In this document: piece after piece, positions 8,651 to 15,537 of the stretch | Position numbering within the stretch: position 1 is the stretch's first letter | Layout: each line of letters starts with the position of its first letter | DNA from: an uncultured Lachnospiraceae bacterium | GTDB taxonomy: Bacteria > Bacillota > Clostridia > Lachnospirales > Lachnospiraceae | NCBI GenBank assembly: GCA_949471785.1 | Contig: CASWRE010000015.1 | Span: forward strand, 1 to 64,000 | Direction of reading: 5' to 3' | Length of the DNA stretch: 64,000 nucleotides | Notes under the pieces: generated by a model | What the model was told of the DNA's origin: nothing | Seen by the model: only the letters and a program-made list of their open reading frames with translations | Databases searched by the model: none | Made by a program: the position numbers and the translations under genes

Positions 8651-8682
8651 CGTAACTGGACCATTTGACGACGCAACTGGAC
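8651..8682 (-). promoter_or_regulatory. Predicted LytTR binding site: direct repeat 21 bp apart
   Basis: Read in the direction of the regulator gene, GTCCAGTTGCG and GTCCAGTTACG occur exactly 21 bp apart, start to start (plus-strand 8672-8682 and 8651-8661). LytTR domains generally bind two direct half-sites built around GTT on one face of the helix, one site per two turns. The site lies about 58 bp before the regulator ATG. The remainder of 8594-9042 holds only the pseudogene remnant at 8820-8909 and AT-rich sequence. Confidence 0.55.
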
Positions 8683-8819
8683 GGTGAAATGTTTCCCAAT
8701 GGCAGGAAGGGATGTATCTGTGCCATGATTATAGGTAAGGCGCGGCGTGTCTGTCAAGAAATAAGCCGTTCGGGGGCTTTGACAAACGCATGAATGGTTT
8801 TATTTTTTCAAACCCTGTG

Positions 8820-8909
8820 ATGTGTACGAAATCTCGATTAAAAACAGTACCCAAGGAAGTGAAAAGTGCATCGGAACGGCTTTACTTTAGCCGAATTTAT
8901 GCCCTATAA
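8820..8909 (+). pseudogene. Truncated duplicate of the nucleotidyltransferase 5' end
   Basis: The first 22 codons closely match the start of the gene at 9043: MCTKSRLKTVPKEVKSASER and LY versus MCTKSQLKTVLKEVKSASEQ and LY. Reading then continues as FSRIYAL and stops at 8907. The tail resembles the NRI...YGSYA region after an internal deletion. This looks like the remains of a tandem paralogue, 220 bp upstream of the intact copy. No catalytic residues remain. Confidence 0.8.
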
Positions 8910-9042
8910 TGTAATTGCAGGCAAAATTGAAGTATGGTAGTATGAAAGTATGGTGGGAGGGGCTTTGGATGGGATAGCAGTTGAAGTATAGGTGAACCAT
9001 GGATAAATACAAAGTAAAATATTGCAATCGGGAGATTAAAGG

Positions 9043-9384
9043 ATGTGTACGAAATCTCAATTAAAAACAGTGCTTAAAGAAGTAAAAAGTGCATCGGAAC
9101 AGCTTTACGGGGACAGTTTGAACAGAATTATTCTCTATGGCTCTTATGCCCGTGGAGACAATACAGAAGAGTCTGATATTGATGTTATGATTATCCTGGA
9201 CTGCAGTGAAAAGGAAATAAGAAGACTGCGCAGTCAGACAGCAGAAATGGCAAGTGATATATCGTTGGAGCAGGGAGTGTTTCTTTCTGTTTTATTGAGA
9301 GATAAAAAGCATTTTGAAAATTTCCTTGACGTTCTTCCTTTTTATCAAAATATCGAGCGGGAGGGAATTGCGGTTTATGGATGA
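9043..9384 (+). CDS. MNT-type nucleotidyltransferase (antitoxin-like)
   Basis: The 113-residue protein is a minimal nucleotidyltransferase. The active-site signature GSYARGDNTEESDID fits GSX10DXD, with both Asp residues present. Such proteins are partners of HEPN RNases; in the characterised MntA-HepT pair the transferase AMPylates and silences the toxin. Here the next gene overlaps by 8 bp and encodes a HEPN protein, so a toxin-antitoxin role is inferred. The ribosome binding site is modest (GGAGATTAAAGG before the ATG). The 5' end of a second copy lies just upstream. Confidence 0.88.
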   Translation: MCTKSQLKTVLKEVKSASEQLYGDSLNRIILYGSYARGDNTEESDIDVMIILDCSEKEIRRLRSQTAEMASDISLEQGVFLSVLLRDKKHFENFLDVLPFYQNIEREGIAVYG

Positions 9385-9757
9385 AAGAAAAAAGGATTTG
9401 TGCTGTTACCGCTTAGATAAAGCCAGAAAATGCCTGTCATCTGCAAAAGTGCTGGTGCGATCAGAGGATTATTGCAGTGCAGCAAACCGATCATATTATT
9501 GTATTTTTCATTGTATTCGCAGCCTGTTGGCACTAGAAGGTGTAGATTTTTCAAAGCATTCTGGTGTGATGGCGTATTTTCAGACGAACTATGTCAAAAC
9601 AGGGATATTTGAAAAAGAGTATTCTAAAATCTTAACCGAGGCATTTGAAATTAGAAGCGAATCCGATTATGACGACTATTATGCCATATCGAAAGAAGAG
9701 GTGGAAGAGCAGATTCAAAATGCCCGGTTTTTTTTGAGGGTGTCACAGAGTACGTGA
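9377..9757 (+). CDS. HEPN-domain protein (toxin-like)
   Basis: The 126-residue all-helical protein resembles HEPN domains of the PF05168 type. It contains SAANRSYYCIFHCIRSLL, whose R-X6-H fits the RX4-6H RNase motif of HEPN toxins, and a C-terminal EIRSESDYDDYY typical of the group. The start at 9377 overlaps the stop codon of the nucleotidyltransferase gene by 8 bp, which implies coupled translation and a physical partnership. Predicted function is an RNase held inactive by its partner. A role in phage defence or stress is possible but not shown. No terminator is seen before the riboswitch promoter. Confidence 0.85.
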   Translation: MDERKKDLCCYRLDKARKCLSSAKVLVRSEDYCSAANRSYYCIFHCIRSLLALEGVDFSKHSGVMAYFQTNYVKTGIFEKEYSKILTEAFEIRSESDYDDYYAISKEEVEEQIQNARFFLRVSQST

Positions 9758-9823
9758 ACTCTATGTTAGTGGGTTATGTAAATTATGATATAAAAAATAA
9801 CCAAAAAATCCAGCAAAAACCTA

Positions 9824-9852
9824 TTGAAATCCCCCATACAATAGATTATAAT
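9824..9852 (+). promoter_or_regulatory. Sigma-A promoter of the FMN riboswitch-ribU unit
   Basis: TTGAAA (9824-9829), a 17-bp spacer and a perfect TATAAT (9847-9852). Transcription would start near 9859, some 15 bases before the aptamer. Confidence 0.85.
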
Positions 9853-9873
9853 AACAAAAAATACATAGGAAAT

Positions 9874-10055
9874 TCTTCGGGGCAGGGTGACATTTATCGT
9901 GGATGAGCTTTTACATAAGCTTGACGGTAAGTATGAATTCCCTACCGGCGGTGTATCCTCCGTCCATAGATGGAGGGGAAGTCCGCGACCCGCTTCGGCG
10001 GTTGAATTGGTGAGAGTCCAATACCGACAGTATAGTCTGGATGAGAGAAGGATGC
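9874..10055 (+). promoter_or_regulatory. FMN riboswitch (RFN element) with an elongated P2
   Basis: The conserved blocks of the RFN aptamer occur in order: CTTCGGGGCAGGGTG, ATTCCCTACCGGCGGT, AGTCCGCGA, a TTGGTGAGAGTCC block, CCGACAGTATAGTCTGGATG and AGAGAAGGA. Binding of FMN should favour the terminator at 10085-10113 and stop transcription into ribU. The P2 stem is unusual. About 46 nt (9891-9936) are inserted where the usual element has a very short loop, and they can pair as an extension (TATCG with CGGTA, then GAGCTT with AAGCTT around TTACAT). Confidence 0.95.
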
Positions 10056-10084
10056 AGCAGATATCGTTTTTGCGCTGTCATTGT

Positions 10085-10113
10085 GCCCCGGACAAATGTG
10101 TCCGGGGCTTTTT
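10085..10113 (+). terminator. Riboswitch expression-platform terminator
   Basis: Stem GCCCCGGACA (10085-10094), loop AATG, stem TGTCCGGGGC (10099-10108), then T5. It lies between the aptamer and ribU, as expected for FMN-induced premature termination. Confidence 0.9.
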
Positions 10114-10239
10114 GGGTTGCTGAACAGACAGCGCTCCCCCTGTTTCCAGGGACGTCTGCGGGCAGTGTATGACGCCGCGTTACAGGCAGTATATACCGGG
10201 CCGCCTTACGAGAATTTCCGGAAAAAGGAGCGTAAAGTT

Positions 10240-10836
10240 ATGAGTAACACAAAATCAAATGCAAGAACCATTGCCATGACAGGTATGCTGTCCGCCATCG
10301 CCTTTATTTTGATGTATCTGCAATTCAATGTGCCTTTGATGCCGTCCTTTATCGCCATGGATCTGTCGGAGCTGCCGGCGCTTATTGGCTCGTTTGCCAT
10401 GGGTCCTGTGAGCGGCGCTGTGATCTGTCTGGTTAAAAATCTCCTGCATCTGATGCGCACATCCACCGGCGGCGTGGGAGAGCTGTCCAATTTTATCCTG
10501 GGGGCTTCTTTTGTGATCACAGCAGGGATCATCTATAAGAAAAAGAAGACGAAACAGGGCGCTATGATCGGTTCCCTGATCGGGGCCATCGTGATGGCCG
10601 TATTTAGTGTCTTTTCTAATTATTTTCTGGTATATCCCGTGTACACGAATTTTATGCCCATGGAGGCTATTATCGCCGCTTATCAGGCTATCAATCCCCA
10701 TGTAGATTCTCTTCTGGACTGTCTGATCGTATTCAACATGCCCTTTACATTCATCAAGGGGATGATCAGTGTTGTCATCACTCTGCTGGTGTACAAACGG
10801 CTCTCTCCCATTATAAAAGGAAGCCAGCATCTTTAG
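10240..10836 (+). CDS. ribU: Riboflavin ECF transporter S component RibU
   Basis: The 198-residue membrane protein has six hydrophobic helices. It contains the family-typical stretch IAFILMYLQFNVPLMPSF followed by MDLSELPALIGSFAMGP, and the signature GAVICLVKNLLHLMRT. As an S component it binds riboflavin and needs a shared energising module (two ATPases and a T protein) encoded elsewhere. Control by the FMN riboswitch directly upstream gives the strongest support for riboflavin as substrate. The start at 10240 follows AAAAAGGAG; longer in-frame readings run back through the terminator and are not plausible. Confidence 0.95.
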   Translation: MSNTKSNARTIAMTGMLSAIAFILMYLQFNVPLMPSFIAMDLSELPALIGSFAMGPVSGAVICLVKNLLHLMRTSTGGVGELSNFILGASFVITAGIIYKKKKTKQGAMIGSLIGAIVMAVFSVFSNYFLVYPVYTNFMPMEAIIAAYQAINPHVDSLLDCLIVFNMPFTFIKGMISVVITLLVYKRLSPIIKGSQHL

Positions 10837-10888
10837 ACCGGACATTTTGCAGTGATTTGACCGGACAGGACTATTTTTTTTGAGACGG

Positions 10889-11917
10889 TCAGGGAATATA
10901 CATACTGCAGGATTCTCTGATGATAAGCCTGCAGGGGAGTTCCAGCCGGACGGGTTCGCGGTGCCCCTTTTGCAGGCGGTCCAGCAATGTCAGCGTGGCC
11001 AGATGGGCCATGTCTTCCTTAGGAATCCGTACAGTTGTTAAAAGCGGAGACATCTCAGAGGCTTCTTTGATATCGTCGATAGAGATAACAGCAGGTTTGT
11101 AGACCTGCTGTTTTTTTCGGCCGTTGCATTCTTTCATAGCGGCGATACATCCGAGGGCGGTAATATCGTTTGCACAAAAAACCGCAGAGGGCCGATTGGC
11201 ACGAGAAAAAATCTCACAAAAAGCGCGGTATCCGTCTTCCCTTGTCTGATTGGTGGGGATAATAAAGTCATAAGTCAGTGGTATTTTATGGGCCAGCAGG
11301 CACTCATAATATCCCATATAGCGGGCTTCCATGTTGCAGTCTCCGATGTAAGCGATTTTTGTATGGCCCAGTTCAAGCAGATGTTCTACCGCCATAAAAG
11401 CCGCCCTGGAACCGTCGCAGATGACTTCATCAATTTTGTAGTCCATAGGGTTTCGGTCAATTGCGATGACGCCGGTATAGCGTTGAGTCAGCCTGTCCAA
11501 TATTTCCGGGGGACATTTGCCTAAAATCATGAGGCCGCGGGATTTCGGCCGTTTTTTTTGTGCATTTGCCAGCGTAATGTCAGGGATATTTAAGGTCTGT
11601 CTGATTACACAATTCATATGATGGAATTCTGTTTCCAGGCAGCGAAACAGTTCCGCAAAGAAGGGGTCTTTATCCAGGGAATCAAAACGTGCCATAAGAA
11701 GATCAATGGCAGTACATTTGACTTTATCGGCATGGGAAATATCTCCCAATTTTAGATTGCGGGCATTCTGGTTGGGTATATAATTCATCTCACGGGCAGT
11801 TTTTCGAATCTGTTCCGTTAAATCGGGGTTCTGGCAGCGGTAATCGGGGTGGTTCAGCACACGGGATACCGTTGCAGGGGAGGTGTTGGTCAACTCGGCA
11901 ATTTTTTTCAGAGACAT
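10889..11917 (-). CDS. LacI-family transcriptional regulator
   Basis: The 342-residue regulator has an N-terminal HTH (SLKKIAELTNTSPATVSRVL) and a hinge helix (about 45-60: NYIPNQNARNLK), followed by a periplasmic-binding-protein-like effector domain (VIAIDRNP, LGHTKIAYIGD, PSAVFCANDITALG, SIDD). It is the last gene of an operon with an ABC importer, 15 bp after the permease gene. It therefore probably controls that importer and is made with it. The effector is unknown. A 14-bp perfect palindrome of the LacI/CcpA operator type lies upstream of the operon (14627-14640). Confidence 0.92.
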   Translation of the reverse strand: MSLKKIAELTNTSPATVSRVLNHPDYRCQNPDLTEQIRKTAREMNYIPNQNARNLKLGDISHADKVKCTAIDLLMARFDSLDKDPFFAELFRCLETEFHHMNCVIRQTLNIPDITLANAQKKRPKSRGLMILGKCPPEILDRLTQRYTGVIAIDRNPMDYKIDEVICDGSRAAFMAVEHLLELGHTKIAYIGDCNMEARYMGYYECLLAHKIPLTYDFIIPTNQTREDGYRAFCEIFSRANRPSAVFCANDITALGCIAAMKECNGRKKQQVYKPAVISIDDIKEASEMSPLLTTVRIPKEDMAHLATLTLLDRLQKGHREPVRLELPCRLIIRESCSMYIP

Positions 11918-11932
11918 GGGCGGTTCCTCTTT

Positions 11933-12706
11933 CTATAACAGGCCTCTTTTTTTCAGGATATGGTGTTCCGCAAGAGTGAAAATCCTCTTATCGATCAGGA
12001 TGCCGATACAGATGATAACCAGCATAATGGTCATAACCTGATTAATATCAGCCAGATCACGGCCCACCATCAGTGTGTATCCGAGTCCAACGGACGCGGA
12101 CATGACTTCTCCCGACATCAGCGCGCGCCAGGCAAATGACCATCCCTGCTTTAATCCGGCGACAAAAGCCGGAAGGGCGGCGGGAAAAATAACCCGCAGA
12201 TACAGATGCAATGAGTCAACGCCCATGGTTTTTGCCGCTTTGATGTAGATGGGAGGAACATTTTTGATGCCGCTCTCAATGGACAGGGCGATGCCAAAAG
12301 CCGATCCCATGACTACGACAAAAATGATAGCGCTTTCTGTGAGCCCAAACCAGAGTATCGCAAAAGGAACCCAGCAAATGCTCGGGAGGGTCTGAATACC
12401 CAGAATGAGCGGCTTCAAGTTCTGTGCCAGATAATCGAAAGCTACGATGGAAGCGCCAAGGATGCTTCCGATTAAAACGGAAATAGCAAATCCGAATGAA
12501 ACCCGGAGAAGGCTGCCGACAATAGCGGTTAATAGCGTTCCGTTCGAAAGGAGATAAACGATACAGTCTGCCACGCCGGCGGGACTGGGGACGGCGTAGG
12601 GCTTTGCCCAGTGAAACCAGTCGCAGGAGGCTGTGTACATAAGCTGCCACAGGAGGATCAGTAAAATAAAAAACAGTATATTTCCGGCAAATTTTTTTCC
12701 TTTCAT
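11933..12706 (-). CDS. ABC transporter permease, SsuC/TauC/NitT type
   Basis: The 257-residue permease has about six membrane helices. The EAA-type cytoplasmic loop that docks the ATPase is seen as IYIKAAKTMGVDSLHLYLRVIFPAALP, here split as AAKTMGVDSL then VIFPAALPAF. The WVPFAILWFGL and GIQTLPSICW motifs are typical of the taurine/sulfonate/nitrate importer permease family. It overlaps the ATPase gene by 4 bp and is followed by the LacI-type regulator. Substrate is judged only from family membership. Confidence 0.9.
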   Translation of the reverse strand: MKGKKFAGNILFFILLILLWQLMYTASCDWFHWAKPYAVPSPAGVADCIVYLLSNGTLLTAIVGSLLRVSFGFAISVLIGSILGASIVAFDYLAQNLKPLILGIQTLPSICWVPFAILWFGLTESAIIFVVVMGSAFGIALSIESGIKNVPPIYIKAAKTMGVDSLHLYLRVIFPAALPAFVAGLKQGWSFAWRALMSGEVMSASVGLGYTLMVGRDLADINQVMTIMLVIICIGILIDKRIFTLAEHHILKKRGLL

Positions 12707-13494
12707 TTGATCTCGTCTCCTTCTGCTTTGTCAAATTCTTCCGCGGCGATCTTCCGCGCGCTGAGCTGTACCTGCGAGAGGATCTGTTTGCGCAGGGCGA
12801 CAAAATCCGGGTGTTCAATGTTGCGGGGGCGGTCAAAGGGAATGGGAATAATGTCTTTAATGCGTCCCGGGTTTTCTGCCATGACAACGACGCGGTCGGA
12901 AAAATAGACGGCCTCCTCCACGCTGTGGGTGACATATAAAATCGTTTTGCGGTGTTTCTCCCAGATCTCCTCCAGCTCGCCGCGGAGGATATGAATTGTC
13001 TGCTTGTCAAGGGCGGAAAACGGTTCGTCCATCAGCAAAAGCTTACTGTCTAAAGCGAGGGCCCTGGCGAGGGCGACACGCTGTTTCATACCCCCGGATA
13101 TCTGATGGATCGGATAGTCCTTATATTGCCAGAGACGCACCAATTTCAAATATTTTTCCGCGATTTCCTGCTGTACGGTTTTCGGGTGACCGGCCGCCTG
13201 CAGACCAAACAGCACGTTTTCCTTTACATTCAGCCAGGGATACAGAGCGGCTTCCTGAAACATAACAACGCGGTCTGCTCCGGGGCCGTGTATTTCCCGG
13301 CCGTCCAGTATGATGGAGCCTGAGGTGGGATGATCCAGCCCGGCAATTAGATTTAAAAGGGTCGATTTGCCGCATCCGGAAGGCCCGACAATGCAGATAA
13401 ATTCGCCTTCTTCCACTTCCAGTGAAATATTCTGAAGTGTTTTCTTGTCTGTGTCAGTAAACAGTTTACTGACGGAATTCAGTCTTAAATACAT
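12703..13494 (-). CDS. ABC transporter ATPase, SsuB/TauB type
   Basis: The 263-residue ATPase shows Walker A GPSGCGKST (about residue 38), Q-loop MFQEAALYPW, signature ISGGMKQR, Walker B LLLMDEPFSALD and the switch His in LYVTHSVEEAV. The Q-loop and the spacing fit the sulfonate/taurine/nitrate subfamily. The start at 13494 is backed by GGAGG upstream and overlaps the binding-protein gene by 29 bp. It energises the permease encoded next. Confidence 0.92.
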   Translation of the reverse strand: MYLRLNSVSKLFTDTDKKTLQNISLEVEEGEFICIVGPSGCGKSTLLNLIAGLDHPTSGSIILDGREIHGPGADRVVMFQEAALYPWLNVKENVLFGLQAAGHPKTVQQEIAEKYLKLVRLWQYKDYPIHQISGGMKQRVALARALALDSKLLLMDEPFSALDKQTIHILRGELEEIWEKHRKTILYVTHSVEEAVYFSDRVVVMAENPGRIKDIIPIPFDRPRNIEHPDFVALRKQILSQVQLSARKIAAEEFDKAEGDEIK

Positions 13495-14470
13495 CCGTTT
13501 CCTCCGGTATTGTGCTGGTGAAGCCCTCCTCCTTACTGATCCCGGCGAAGGTCATAACTGCGTCGGTATTCAGATCAGTGGTTGCCTCAATGCGGGTAAA
13601 AGCATGCTGGAGGACATCTGTATCAATGGATTTCCCGGTAACGCTCTTGATCTCGGCATTGACGACCTGTAGGGCCTCCACGCGGTTTTCTTCAATATAT
13701 AAAGTGGCGTCTTTATGCATTTCGAGGAATTCGGCCACCAGATCAGGATGCTGTTCCATGAAATCTCCGTTGGCAATCACAACAGCGGTGGGATAATCGC
13801 CGTTTAGAAAGAGTTCATCGTAATCCAGCAGTACGGTGGCGTTTCCGTTGTTTTCCATCGTCGTTCCCCAGGGTTCCGGTACGACGGCGGCGTCAACACT
13901 GCCGTTATCCATCAGATTGACAATGTCAGCGTTTGAACTGGCGCTGATCGTAACGTCGCCTCCTTTATCCACTGTTTTTAGCCCGTTTTGTGTCAGGAGA
14001 TCCAGCAGGCACAGGTGCTGTGTGTTGCCCAGCTGCGGAACCGCGATTTTTTTCCCTGCCAGATCGGCTATGGACTTTATGTCTGCGTCATTTCGTGTTA
14101 GGAGGACGGCGCCGGCATTCGTGGCGTTGGAGATGATTTTAACGTCTCCGTGTGACTTGACATTCGCGTTGACAGCCGGAACGGGACCGATATAACCCAG
14201 ATCAATTTCTCCTGCAAAGACAGCCTCAACTTCAGCCGGCCCCGCGTTGAAGGAAGTCCAGCTCACATTGCACTTATCAGTCCAGGCGGCTTCCAGCGTG
14301 CCCTGTTTTTTCAGTATAAGAGCCTGTGTGTGTGTGATATTGGGAAAGTAGCCGATCCGTACATCTGTTTTTCCACTGTCATCGCCTTTTTTAGCTCCGC
14401 AGCATGTCAGCGAAAATAAAAGGCAAAAGGAAAACAGGATCATACATAAGCGTTTGAAAAAGAGATTCAT
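13466..14470 (-). CDS. Extracellular substrate-binding lipoprotein, SsuA/TauA-like
   Basis: The 334-residue binding protein begins with a hydrophobic export signal and a double-cysteine LTCCGAKKG. This is probably a lipobox, although T or C at -1 is not ideal. The mature part starts with VRIGYFPNITHTQAL and continues with FNAGPAEVEAVFAGEIDLGYIGP, both hallmarks of aliphatic sulfonate/taurine/nitrate (NMT1/THI5-like) binding proteins. VPEPWGTTM is the usual ligand-cleft segment. It is the first gene of the operon (binding protein, ATPase, permease, LacI regulator). The start at 14470 follows GGGAGGAA. The precise ligand cannot be decided between sulfonates and other small anions or heterocycles. 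Confidence 0.9.
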   Translation of the reverse strand: MNLFFKRLCMILFSFCLLFSLTCCGAKKGDDSGKTDVRIGYFPNITHTQALILKKQGTLEAAWTDKCNVSWTSFNAGPAEVEAVFAGEIDLGYIGPVPAVNANVKSHGDVKIISNATNAGAVLLTRNDADIKSIADLAGKKIAVPQLGNTQHLCLLDLLTQNGLKTVDKGGDVTISASSNADIVNLMDNGSVDAAVVPEPWGTTMENNGNATVLLDYDELFLNGDYPTAVVIANGDFMEQHPDLVAEFLEMHKDATLYIEENRVEALQVVNAEIKSVTGKSIDTDVLQHAFTRIEATTDLNTDAVMTFAGISKEEGFTSTIPEETDVFKTEFRQ

Positions 14471-14626
14471 ACTATATTCCTCCCGAGTGATCTGACAGCA
14501 TTGTATCATATAAAAGAAAATAAAAGATGAAAAAAACAGAAAACCTTTTCACTCAGAAAATATGTTAAAATAAAGTGTTATTGTGTGCGTATACATAAGA
14601 AATCATTTAAAAATGGAACAAATATT

Positions 14627-14640
14627 TGAAAACGTTTTCA
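14627..14640. promoter_or_regulatory. Perfect 14-bp palindrome, cre/LacI-type operator
   Basis: TGAAAACGTTTTCA is a perfect palindrome and fits the CcpA cre consensus TGWNANCGNTNWCA at every position. It lies in the divergent region between the importer operon (ATG at 14470) and the NUDIX gene promoter (14703). Candidate binders are the LacI-family protein encoded at the end of the importer operon and a genomic CcpA. The remainder of 14471-14702 is AT-rich with no gene. Confidence 0.6.
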
Positions 14641-14702
14641 CATTGTGGGATTTGGTGGAATATAGCCATGAATGCGCACAGGCGTAAAACGGGCTCTTCC
14701 GT

Positions 14703-14731
14703 TTGTTTTTTTTCGATTGTTGTGCTATAGT
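14703..14731 (+). promoter_or_regulatory. Sigma-A promoter of the NUDIX gene
   Basis: TTGTTT (14703-14708), a 17-bp spacer and TATAGT (14726-14731), about 49 bp before the ATG. Confidence 0.6.
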
Positions 14732-14779
14732 GAAAGATATAAAGAACAGGATAAAACATCCTGAGAAAGAAGAACAGCT

Positions 14780-15391
14780 ATGGAAAGAATTAAGAAAATA
14801 GAACAGTGTACCCATAATCCGTTTGTCAATCTTTACGATCTGCAGGTATGTCATAAAAACGGAAAAGAGGGTAAATATTATGTGGCTTCCCGGGCGAAAT
14901 CAGCGGAGCAGCTAAAGATGAATACCGGCGAAAATCCTCCGGACGGCGTAGTGATCTACGCCCTTTACGGAGAAACCCATGACCGGGTGGTGCTGGTCCG
15001 GCAGTTTCGTTATCCTCTGGGAGATTATGTTTATGAGCTTCCCGCCGGGCTGGTGGAATTCGGAGAAGACTTCCACAGGGCGGCTGTGCGGGAGCTGAAA
15101 GAGGAGACCGGACTTACCTTTACCCCGCTTTCGGTGGAGGAGATGTATGAACGGCCGGCTTTTACCTCTGTGGGTATGACGGATGAGTCCTGCGCCACCG
15201 TATACGGCTACGCTTCCGGAGAGATCTCCAGAGACTATATGGAGGAGAGTGAGGATATAGAGATTATTCTGGCAGACAGAAACGAGATACGGCGTATCCT
15301 TCGAGAGGAGAAAGTTGCGATCATTTGTTCCTATATGTTGATGCATTTTCTGGCGGATCAGGAGAATCCGTTCGGATTTCTTCAGCTGTAA
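14780..15391 (+). CDS. NUDIX hydrolase, ADP-ribose pyrophosphatase-like
   Basis: The 203-residue cytoplasmic enzyme has a complete Nudix box (GX5EX7REUXEEXGU), read here as GLVEFGE, then DFHRAAV, then RELKEETGL. A preceding LVRQFRYPLGDYVYELPAG is typical of ADP-ribose pyrophosphatases. It should hydrolyse ADP-ribose or a related nucleoside diphosphate. It has its own promoter and is followed by a tandem repeat and a terminator, so it is probably monocistronic. Confidence 0.9.
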   Translation: MERIKKIEQCTHNPFVNLYDLQVCHKNGKEGKYYVASRAKSAEQLKMNTGENPPDGVVIYALYGETHDRVVLVRQFRYPLGDYVYELPAGLVEFGEDFHRAAVRELKEETGLTFTPLSVEEMYERPAFTSVGMTDESCATVYGYASGEISRDYMEESEDIEIILADRNEIRRILREEKVAIICSYMLMHFLADQENPFGFLQL

Positions 15392-15459
15392 TGATGGATG
15401 TTCTTTCATCTGTGGATTTTTCAGCTTTGATGATGGATGTTCTTTTATCCGTGGGCTTG
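15382..15459 (+). repeat. 39-bp tandem duplication at the NUDIX 3' end
   Basis: Two imperfect copies lie head to tail (15382-15420 and 15421-15459). Each starts TCAGCT and contains TGATGGATGTTCTTT. The first copy includes the NUDIX stop codon. It appears to be a local duplication rather than a CRISPR or mobile repeat. Confidence 0.75.
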
Positions 15460-15483
15460 ATGAGGGCAACGGGCCTGACGCTG

Positions 15484-15522
15484 AAAAACATCTCTGCATA
15501 AGATAAGCAGAGATGTTTTTTT
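15484..15522 (+). terminator. Rho-independent terminator
   Basis: Stem AAAACATCTCTGC and GCAGAGATGTTTT around ATAAGATAA, followed by T residues. It ends the NUDIX transcript 16 bp before the S8 protease gene. Confidence 0.85.
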
Positions 15523-15537
15523 GTGGAGAAATAGCCT

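Noticed and set aside
8941-8990. Repeated AGTATGG-like words upstream of the nucleotidyltransferase gene
   Set aside because: The words are short, irregularly spaced and AT-rich; no consistent operator could be drawn.
10081-10239. Upstream extension of ribU through the riboswitch terminator
   Set aside because: An open frame continues back to 10081, but it would translate the terminator hairpin; the AAAAAGGAG before 10240 fixes the start.
15382-15459. CRISPR array
   Set aside because: Only two adjoining imperfect copies with no spacers and no cas genes. No CRISPR-like pattern was found elsewhere in the window.
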